10,084 nucleotides of DNA from an uncultured Oscillospiraceae bacterium. Lineage in GTDB: Bacteria; Bacillota; Clostridia; Oscillospirales; Oscillospiraceae. Below the pieces are notes generated by a model. That model saw only the letters and a list, made by a program, of their open reading frames with translations. It had not been told where the DNA came from and did no database searches. The stretch spans positions 1 to 10,084 of the forward strand of contig CAAETL010000001.1 in the NCBI GenBank assembly GCA_900758955.1. The letters run 5' to 3'. This document shows, one piece after another, positions 5,382-10,084 of the stretch. Both the position numbers and the translations under genes were made by a program. Positions within the stretch are counted from its first letter, which is position 1, and every line of letters begins with the position of its first letter.

Positions 5382-7439
5382 CTAATTAGAAATATCCCGA
5401 TTTTCGGAAAAGAGACGGGCAACCCTACGGCGCAGGCCGGCGTTTACAGGTTCCTCCAGACGAGGATCGGACCGGAGCAGCACCCGGGCGGCCTCCTGGG
5501 CCTGGGACAGCAGCCGCATATCCCCCGCCAAATCCGCCAGTTTCAATTGGGGCAGCCCATGCTGCCGGGCGCCGAAGAAGTCACCGGGCCCCCGGAGCCG
5601 CAGGTCCTCCTCTGCGATTTGAAACCCATCCGTGGTTTTCGCCAGGACCTTTAACCGTTCCCGGGCGGTCTCCCCTCTGTTGTCGGTTAAGAGGATGCAG
5701 AAGGACTCCCACGCCCCCCGGCCCACCCGGCCGCGGAGTTGGTGGAGCTGAGAAAGTCCGAAGCGCTCCGCATTTTCCACGACCATCAAGGAGGCGTTTG
5801 GCACATCCACGCCCACCTCAATCACCGTGGTGGCCACCAGAATATCCACCTCTCCCGCTGCAAAGGCGGTCATTATCGCCTCCTTCTCCTTGGGTTTTTT
5901 CCGCCCATGGACCACGGAAAGGCGCAGATCGGGAAAGACCTCTTTTTGTAGCGTGTCCCCCACCTGTTCCGCCGCTTTCACACCTTCGGGGTCCTCCCCC
6001 TCCACCGCGGGGCAGACCAGATAGACTTGCCGCCCCTCCTGCACCTGCTTTCGGATGAAGCCATACAGCCGCTGCCGCTTGTCCTCCCCAATCACAAAGG
6101 TTTTTACCGGCTTTCGCCCCGGCGGAAGCTGGTCAATGACCGAAACATCCAGGTCTCCGTAGACCATCAGGGCCAGGGTGCGGGGGATGGGGGTGGCGCT
6201 CATAACCAGTACATGGGGGCGCAAGCCGGCCTCCCCCTTGGCCAGCAAGGCCGCCCGCTGCTCCACGCCAAAGCGGTGCTGCTCGTCGGCCACCACCAAG
6301 GCCAGTTTAGAAAAAGAGACTTCCTGGGTAAGAAGGGCGTGGGTGCCCACCACCAGGTCCAACTGTCCGTCGGCAATCTGCTGGCGGATTTTTCTTTTCT
6401 CCGCCGCCGTCAAGCTCCCTGTGAGCAGCCCCACCCGCATGCCCCCAGGGGCGAGCATCCGCGTCAGCGTGGCAACATGCTGCCGGGCCAGCAGCTCGGT
6501 GGGCACCATCAGGGCGGTCTGTCCCCCGCCTTTCCAAGCCAGCCAGGCGCCATAGGCGGCGACAGTGGTCTTCCCGGAGCCCACGTCCCCCTGAAGCAGC
6601 CGATTCATCGCTCCGCCGCTGGTCATATCCTCTTCGATCTGGTCCATCGCCTTTCCCTGCGCGTCCGTGAGGGCATAGGACAGCAGGGATAAAAAGGCGT
6701 CCCGGTCCCCCCGGGGCAGTTTCCAGCCCCGGGCGCCGTCCCGCCTGCCGCGCAGCAAATGAAGGCCCAACGTGAGACAAAACAGCTCCTCAAACATCAG
6801 CCGGCGGCGGGCCAGCTGCAAGGCCTCCCAACTGGCAGGAAAATGGATATTCCGGCAGGAGAATTCCGCCTGGGCCAACTGATATTGCCGGAGGATATCC
6901 GGCTGCAGGCATTCCGCCAAGTCCCCGGCGCAGGCCATGGCCTGACGGGCCAGTCCCACCAGGAGATGGTTGGAGATTCCGGACGTCAGAGGATACACAG
7001 GCAGGATGCCGCCCGTATAGTTTCCCTCCCCCGCCCGCTCAAATTGAGGATTGGAAACTTGCCGCCGGGCGCCAAAACCGGTCAGCTTACCATAAAAAAG
7101 GTACTCCTCCCCCGGCTGGAGGGCGCGCCGCACATAGGTCTGGTTGAAAAAGGTGACGTACACCTTTCCGGTGTGATCGGCCACCACCCCTTTGGTCACC
7201 TCCATCCCCCGGCGCACGTAGGAGGTCTGGAAGGGCTCCGCCACCACCGCCCGGAAGCAAACCGGCTCCTCCAGGGGCGCGGCCTGGATGGAGGGAACCT
7301 CTGTACGGTCCTCGTAGTCCCGGGGATAATATTGCAGCAGTTGTTCTACCGTTTGCAGTCCCAATCGCTGCAAGGCGGTCATCCGGGCGGGACCGATCCC
7401 CGGAAAGGACTCCAGGGATTGCTGTAGGGTAATCTCCAT
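5382..7439 (-). CDS. recG: ATP-dependent DNA helicase RecG
   Basis: RecG remodels stalled replication forks and branch-migrates Holliday junctions. The 685-residue length is normal. The N-terminal wedge region contains a helix-hairpin-helix-like segment (FPGIGPARMTALQRLGL, 12-28) and an OB-fold (about 60-140). The superfamily 2 helicase core follows: Walker A GDVGSGKT (284-291), DEQH box (385-388), motif III SAT (414-416), TTVIEVGVDVPNA (537-549) and motif VI QLRGRVGRG (567-575). The C-terminal TRG region (DGFQIAEEDLRLRGPGDFFG, 604-623) distinguishes RecG from other helicases. The ATG at 7439 is preceded by GAGGAGG (7447-7453) at 7 bases. It is first in an operon with the transglutaminase-like gene. 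In many Bacillota recG has other neighbours, so the pairing is a local feature. No damage or frameshift was seen. Confidence 0.98.
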   Translation of the reverse strand: MEITLQQSLESFPGIGPARMTALQRLGLQTVEQLLQYYPRDYEDRTEVPSIQAAPLEEPVCFRAVVAEPFQTSYVRRGMEVTKGVVADHTGKVYVTFFNQTYVRRALQPGEEYLFYGKLTGFGARRQVSNPQFERAGEGNYTGGILPVYPLTSGISNHLLVGLARQAMACAGDLAECLQPDILRQYQLAQAEFSCRNIHFPASWEALQLARRRLMFEELFCLTLGLHLLRGRRDGARGWKLPRGDRDAFLSLLSYALTDAQGKAMDQIEEDMTSGGAMNRLLQGDVGSGKTTVAAYGAWLAWKGGGQTALMVPTELLARQHVATLTRMLAPGGMRVGLLTGSLTAAEKRKIRQQIADGQLDLVVGTHALLTQEVSFSKLALVVADEQHRFGVEQRAALLAKGEAGLRPHVLVMSATPIPRTLALMVYGDLDVSVIDQLPPGRKPVKTFVIGEDKRQRLYGFIRKQVQEGRQVYLVCPAVEGEDPEGVKAAEQVGDTLQKEVFPDLRLSVVHGRKKPKEKEAIMTAFAAGEVDILVATTVIEVGVDVPNASLMVVENAERFGLSQLHQLRGRVGRGAWESFCILLTDNRGETARERLKVLAKTTDGFQIAEEDLRLRGPGDFFGARQHGLPQLKLADLAGDMRLLSQAQEAARVLLRSDPRLEEPVNAGLRRRVARLFSENRDISN

Positions 7440-7476
7440 CCCCGCGCCTCCTCACTTCCGTCAAATGTCAGTTGGT

Positions 7477-7505
7477 ATTTTAGCACAGTCCTCAAGGGAG
7501 AGCAA
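7477..7505 (-). promoter_or_regulatory. Extended -10 sigma-A promoter of recG operon
   Basis: On the minus strand TTGCTC (7500-7505), 17 bases and TAAAAT (7477-7482) form a vegetative promoter. A TGC triplet immediately before the -10 makes it an extended -10 element. The predicted start is near 7470, giving a leader of about 30 bases that contains the GAGGAGG ribosome site. Confidence 0.7.
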
Positions 7506-7530
7506 GCGAACCGCCTCCCCCATAAACTTC

Positions 7531-7559
7531 TTTCCTTTGAACATAGGATGTTATATGAT
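7531..7559 (+). promoter_or_regulatory. Possible promoter of metallophosphoesterase gene
   Basis: TATGAT (7554-7559) matches the -10 consensus at five of six positions, but the hexamer 17 bases upstream (TTTCCT) is weak. An alternative pairs TTGAAC (7537-7542) with TACCAT (7559-7564) at 16 bases. One of these probably serves the gene beginning near 7612. It points away from the recG promoter about 30 bases to its left. Confidence 0.38.
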
Positions 7560-7611
7560 ACCATACGGAATCCCGCCCCCCTCTTACTCTCACCCGGGAA
7601 AGGAACGTATG

Positions 7612-8457
7612 ATGATAATCACCATAACGAAACGGCATATGCGGAGACATATCCTCGTGTTACTTCTACTGGCATTTCTTGCCATCGCCTGTGACACCAG
7701 ATTAAAGACTGTGTTTTATCCCATAGAGACAGAAAAACTGTCCAAACCCGTGCGGTTGGCGCTGATTACCGATTTGCATGCCTGTCAATATGGCCGGCAG
7801 CAGACCAAACTGCTCAATGCGGTTCACAGACAGAATCCCGACGCCGTTCTGTTGGGCGGAGATATCTTTGATGATCAGCGCGGGTATGATAACGCCGCCA
7901 TTGCGGTGCAAGCCCTGGCTGCGGCGTATCCCTGCTATTATGTAACCGGAAACCACGAATATTGGAGCGAAGACGTTACCGCTATCCTGGACATCGTTCG
8001 CTCCGCGGGCGCCACTGTGTTGCAGGGCTCCTATGCGTCCCTCTCCGTAAATGGGCAGACAATTCAAATCTGCGGGGTTGACGACCCCGAGATGGAAGCG
8101 CGCCCTCCCTATGGACCAAGCCTCTCTCAGCAGCTGGCCGCGTTAACCCCGGCATTAAACACCCACATCTATACCATACTCATGGCCCATCGACCCGAGT
8201 TGGTGAAGTCCTATCTGCAATATCCCTTTGATTTAATCGTGTCCGGCCATGCCCATGGGGGACAGTGGCGAATTCCTGGAATCCTGAACGGACTATACGC
8301 CCCGCATCAGGGCCTATTCCCCCCCTATGCCGGTGGAAAATATGAATTCGGGAACCGTTCTCTCATTGTCAGCCGGGGTCTGGCGCGGGAAAGCACGTTA
8401 ATTCCCAGAATTTTTAATCGTCCCGAGCTGGTGATCCTGGACCTCACTCCCACTTAA
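7612..8457 (+). CDS. Membrane-anchored metallophosphoesterase (YkuE/YaeI-like)
   Basis: This 281-residue enzyme of the calcineurin-like phosphoesterase superfamily has a full two-metal active site: DLH (54-56), GDIFDD (83-88), GNHE (113-116), AHRPE with H193, and GHAHGGQ (212-218). A basic start (KRHMRRH) and a hydrophobic helix at about 13-26 anchor it outside the membrane. C27 after LAIA gives a borderline lipobox, so it could be a lipoprotein. The YkuE/YaeI group contains cell-envelope phosphodiesterases, some proposed to act on UDP-2,3-diacylglucosamine or other phospholipid-like substrates; the substrate here cannot be inferred. Two adjacent ATGs exist (7609 and 7612). AAAGGA (7599-7604) is 7 bases from the second, which I chose. 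The frame stays open upstream to 7465 but that part is not protein-like. The gene is divergent from recG and convergent with spmB. Confidence 0.9.
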   Translation: MIITITKRHMRRHILVLLLLAFLAIACDTRLKTVFYPIETEKLSKPVRLALITDLHACQYGRQQTKLLNAVHRQNPDAVLLGGDIFDDQRGYDNAAIAVQALAAAYPCYYVTGNHEYWSEDVTAILDIVRSAGATVLQGSYASLSVNGQTIQICGVDDPEMEARPPYGPSLSQQLAALTPALNTHIYTILMAHRPELVKSYLQYPFDLIVSGHAHGGQWRIPGILNGLYAPHQGLFPPYAGGKYEFGNRSLIVSRGLARESTLIPRIFNRPELVILDLTPT

Positions 8458-8474
8458 CCCCTTACCGCCACAGA

Positions 8475-8999
8475 CTATCCTCCAAAGACCACCCGAACGG
8501 CAAAGGCCGCCGCAATAAATCCCGCCAAATCGGCGCAGAGGGCGGCGGGAACCGCATACCGGGTTTTTCGAATTCCAGCTGCGCCGAAGTAGACCGCAAT
8601 GGTATAAAAAGTGGTCTCAGTAGATCCCAGCATGACGGCGGCGGTCCGCCCGATGGTGGAATCGGGTCCATATGTCGATATGAGCTCCGCGCCCGCGCCC
8701 AGAGCGGCGCTGCCGCTGATGGGCCGCATCAGCATCAGCCCCACTGTTTCGGGCGGAATCCCCAGGGCCGTGAGCATGGGGGCCAGCGCTTGGGCCGCCA
8801 GTTCCAACGCGCCTGAGGCCCGCAGCATATAAACCGCCGTTAGCAGCATAACCAGGGCTGGAAATATTTTTAAGAGGATTTCCAATCCCCCTTCCGCCCC
8901 TTTGATTAGGGCGTCGTATACATCAACCCGGCGGAACGCGCCGTGGAGGGCCACCAGGGCGATGATCCCCGGCACTACCATTGCCATGGCTAATTGCAA
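8475..8999 (-). CDS. spmB: Spore maturation protein SpmB
   Basis: SpmB is a 174-residue integral membrane protein that acts with SpmA in dehydration of the spore core (shown in Bacillus subtilis, where spmA-spmB is cotranscribed under sigma-E). It carries the nucleoside-recognition 'Gate' domain shared with SpmA. Family motifs visible are MRPISGSAALGAGAELI (91-107), YGPDSTIG (110-117), GSTETTFYTIAVYFGAAGI (125-143) and KTRYAVPAALCADL (145-158). Hydrophobic segments lie at about 4-20, 44-60, 119-141 and 152-172. The likely start is TTG at 8999, because GGAGG is 7 bases upstream inside the end of spmA; the next ATG (8987) is 19 bases from it. One base separates the spmA TGA from this TTG, suggesting translational coupling. 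The length agrees with the B. subtilis homologue. Confidence 0.95.
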   Translation of the reverse strand: MQLAMAMVVPGIIALVALHGAFRRVDVYDALIKGAEGGLEILLKIFPALVMLLTAVYMLRASGALELAAQALAPMLTALGIPPETVGLMLMRPISGSAALGAGAELISTYGPDSTIGRTAAVMLGSTETTFYTIAVYFGAAGIRKTRYAVPAALCADLAGFIAAAFAVRVVFGG

Positions 9000-9000
9000 G

Positions 9001-9579
9001 TCAATCCCTCCAAATCCAAGAACAAATCTTAGCCGCGCAGATGCCCACCGTCACGGATAGAATGGACGCCAGCCACACCGCGGGCAAAATATCGAAGGGG
9101 GTCTGGCATCCCGCCCCCATGCGCACCCCCGCCACAGTGGTGGGAATCAGCTGAATGGAGGCGGTATTACACACCACCAGCATACAGAGGCTATCCCCCG
9201 CCACCCCCGGCGTCTTTTTACTCATCCGACGGGCCGCCTCCAGCCCCAGGGGCGTGGCGGCGTTCCCCAGTCCCAGCAGATTGGCGGAAACGTTAGCCGC
9301 AATGGTATCCATCACCCCGTTGTCTCCAGCAAAGTCGGGGTAGAGGCGTTTGAGAATAGGGCGCAGCAGGCGAGCCAGTTTTTGGGCTAGCCCCGCCCGT
9401 CGCATAACCTCCATCACCCCCATCCACAGGCAGAGAATGCCCGCCATGGAGATGCAGAGCTGTACCGCCGCCCCCGCCCCCTCCAGGGCCGCCCCCGACA
9501 GGGCGTCACCACGGCCAGTGGCCAGGGCGCATACAATCGATAAAACAACCATTCCGGTCCAGATCACAGTCATTGCCAT
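9001..9579 (-). CDS. spmA: Spore maturation protein SpmA
   Basis: This 192-residue membrane protein is the partner of SpmB in spore core dehydration and heat resistance. Transmembrane segments appear at about 4-20, 37-58, 128-150 and 164-184. The conserved Gate-domain signature NVSANLLGLGNAATPLGLEA (96-115) is followed by MSKKTP and LCMLVVCNTASIQLIPTTVAGVR (131-153), all characteristic of SpmA. ATG 9579 was chosen because AGGAGG sits 6 bases upstream. An in-frame ATG at 9597 would place the ribosome site inside the coding region. The length matches the family. It is the first gene of the spmA-spmB operon and is divergent from abrB. In B. subtilis dacB precedes this pair, and no dacB is present here. 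Confidence 0.96.
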   Translation of the reverse strand: MAMTVIWTGMVVLSIVCALATGRGDALSGAALEGAGAAVQLCISMAGILCLWMGVMEVMRRAGLAQKLARLLRPILKRLYPDFAGDNGVMDTIAANVSANLLGLGNAATPLGLEAARRMSKKTPGVAGDSLCMLVVCNTASIQLIPTTVAGVRMGAGCQTPFDILPAVWLASILSVTVGICAAKICSWIWRD

Positions 9580-9617
9580 AGGGTCCCTCCTCCCCATCTT
9601 GGGGCCAGTTCTCCTTT

Positions 9618-9625
9618 ACTATATG
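9618..9625 (-). promoter_or_regulatory. Possible sporulation-type -10 of spmAB
   Basis: On the minus strand CATATAGT is close to the mother-cell sigma-E -10 consensus (CATACANT), about 38 bases before the spmA ATG. The -35 is not convincing; GTATG lies 17 bases upstream and resembles a sigma-G -35 instead. TATAGT within it would also fit sigma-A, but there is no TTGACA-like partner. Sigma-E control is expected from the B. subtilis operon; assignment here is tentative. Confidence 0.33.
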
Positions 9626-9674
9626 AGAGGTCCAGGGCCCGCCATACATGGCTTCACACCAGTTTTTGCTTTCT

Positions 9675-9728
9675 TTACAACATGGCTTTCTGGTTACATT
9701 GCCCGATTTGATTTCCAAATGCAATCAT
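9675..9728 (-). CDS. Possible 17-residue leader ORF upstream of spmA
   Basis: On the minus strand AGGAGG (9736-9741), a 7-base spacer and ATG begin a 17-codon frame, MIAFGNQIGQCNQKAML, ending in TAA. The ribosome site is as good as any in the window, although the frame is far too short for normal gene calling. It lies between abrB and spmA, 95 bases upstream of the spmA start. It could be a translated leader peptide, a small protein, or chance from the purine-rich strand. I do not recognise the peptide. If the spmAB promoter is near 9618-9625, this frame would need a separate promoter further right. Confidence 0.3.
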   Translation of the reverse strand: MIAFGNQIGQCNQKAML

Positions 9729-9757
9729 CTTTTTTCCTCCTTTTTTTCCATTTTTTG

Positions 9758-9785
9758 TTGACAAGCGAATACTATCTGTTATAAT
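9758..9785 (+). promoter_or_regulatory. Strong sigma-A promoter of abrB
   Basis: TTGACA (9758-9763) and TATAAT (9780-9785) match both consensus hexamers exactly with a 16-base spacer. A TG dinucleotide at 9777-9778 adds an extended -10. T-tracts just upstream (9729-9756) could act as an UP element. The predicted start is near 9792, leaving a leader of about 79 bases. Such strength suggests the gene needs a repressor, as abrB does in Bacillus. Confidence 0.9.
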
Positions 9786-9805
9786 AAGTACAATCCAACG
9801 GAAGA

Positions 9806-9822
9806 TTGACAAGAAATGTCAA
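9806..9822 (+). repeat. Inverted repeat in abrB leader, Spo0A-box-like
   Basis: TTGACA (9806-9811) and TGTCAA (9817-9822) form an inverted repeat around AGAAA. The right half, TGTCAAA, differs from the Spo0A box core TGTCGAA at one position. It lies about 15-31 bases downstream of the predicted transcription start, comparable to where Spo0A represses abrB in B. subtilis. Operator function is inference. Confidence 0.4.
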
Positions 9823-9832
9823 AGGTTCGGTA

Positions 9833-9853
9833 TTTGGCAACTTTTCTGCCAAA
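9833..9853 (+). repeat. Leader hairpin before abrB ribosome site
   Basis: TTTGGCA (9833-9839) pairs with TGCCAAA (9847-9853) across a 7-base loop. The stem ends 7 bases before the GAGG ribosome site (9861-9864) of abrB. It may affect mRNA stability or initiation, or be a DNA site for a symmetric regulator; neither can be decided from sequence. Confidence 0.4.
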
Positions 9854-9870
9854 AGAAAGAGAGGTTTCCT

Positions 9871-10084
9871 ATGAAATCAACAGGTATCGTACGTAGAGTG
9901 GACGAGCTTGGACGAATTGTACTCCCAATTGAACTGCGGCGTACGTTAAATATTGCGGAAAAGGATTCTCTTGAGATCTATGTAGACGGCCCCTCCATTG
10001 TGTTGAAAAAGTATCAGCCCGCCTGCATTTTCTGCGATAGCGCTAAGGATGTGACCAATTTTAAAGGAAAAAACATCTGCGCCC
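9871..10084 (+). CDS. abrB: AbrB-type transition state regulator (5' part)
   Basis: The first 71 codons are present and the gene runs off the window. Residues 1-48 are a SpoVT-AbrB swapped-hairpin DNA-binding domain, with STGIVRRVDELGRIVLPIEL and then AEKDSLEIYVDG, very close to the B. subtilis AbrB N-terminus. Arg8, Arg15, Arg23 and Arg24, corresponding to DNA-contacting arginines of AbrB, are retained. Unlike Bacillus AbrB, the C-terminal part has C52-x-x-C55 and C70, as in clostridial homologues that probably bind zinc. AbrB represses post-exponential genes and delays sporulation; its exact regulon in Clostridia is less well known. The ATG is preceded by GAGG (9861-9864) at 6 bases. The gene has a near-consensus promoter and a leader with two inverted repeats, and it is divergent from spmAB. 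A paralogue such as spoVT is less likely because the N-terminus fits AbrB so well. Confidence 0.93.
   Translation, partial: MKSTGIVRRVDELGRIVLPIELRRTLNIAEKDSLEIYVDGPSIVLKKYQPACIFCDSAKDVTNFKGKNICA

Noticed and set aside
7465..7611. N-terminal extension of the metallophosphoesterase
   Set aside because: The extra 49 residues are Pro/Ser-rich with no domain character, would precede the membrane anchor, and no ribosome site is at the upstream ATG.
9506..9724. 72-codon minus-strand frame starting with TTG and overlapping the spmA start
   Set aside because: The TTG is 12 bases from the AGGAGG, with a better-placed ATG in another frame. It runs into spmA out of frame and has odd Trp/Cys-rich composition with no recognised homology.
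1..10084. Search for CRISPR arrays, tRNA or rRNA genes, insertion sequence ends and long direct repeats
   Set aside because: No regularly spaced repeats, cloverleaf-like segments, transposase motifs or long repeats were recognised by eye; none is reported.

Overview
The window looks like chromosome from an endospore-forming member of the Clostridia, most likely an Oscillospiraceae-type gut bacterium. This is inferred from GC-rich third codon positions, strong GGAGG-type ribosome sites, the spore maturation pair spmA-spmB, an AbrB with a Cys-based C-terminal extension, and an HrcA/CIRCE heat-shock operator. No tRNA, rRNA, CRISPR array, insertion sequence, integrase or phage gene was seen. Most of the content is conserved housekeeping and sporulation genes.

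Layout. Bases 1-56 are an unassigned edge piece that ends in a strong bidirectional terminator (57-93). A secreted LysM-CAP protein is on the plus strand (371-973). It converges on a minus-strand gene for a protein with a Schlafen-type AlbA_2 domain, a GHKL-like ATP-binding domain and a winged helix (1036-2415). Two stacked terminators (2511-2538 and 2601-2637) separate that gene from htpG (2662-4569, minus). htpG has a clear sigma-A promoter with a perfect CIRCE operator placed over the expected transcription start. Upstream is a two-gene minus-strand operon, recG (5382-7439) followed by a transglutaminase-like protein (4756-5364), served by an extended -10 promoter at 7477-7505. A membrane-anchored metallophosphoesterase (7612-8457) is transcribed away from recG and converges on spmB-spmA (8475-9579, minus) with only 17 bases between the stop codons. 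The window ends in the 5' part of abrB (plus, from 9871), which has a near-perfect sigma-A promoter and a structured leader.

How the genes relate. Three groups stand out: genome maintenance and protein quality control (recG, htpG), sporulation and transition state (spmA, spmB, abrB), and cell envelope or secreted functions (LysM-CAP, metallophosphoesterase). I did not find a convincing novel multi-gene system. The points most worth a second look are regulatory: a 17-codon reading frame with an ideal ribosome site between spmA and abrB, Spo0A-box-like inverted repeats in the abrB leader, the extended 16-bp arms of the CIRCE element, a compact palindrome in the leader of the AlbA_2 gene, and an unexplained open frame running past the end of the transglutaminase gene.
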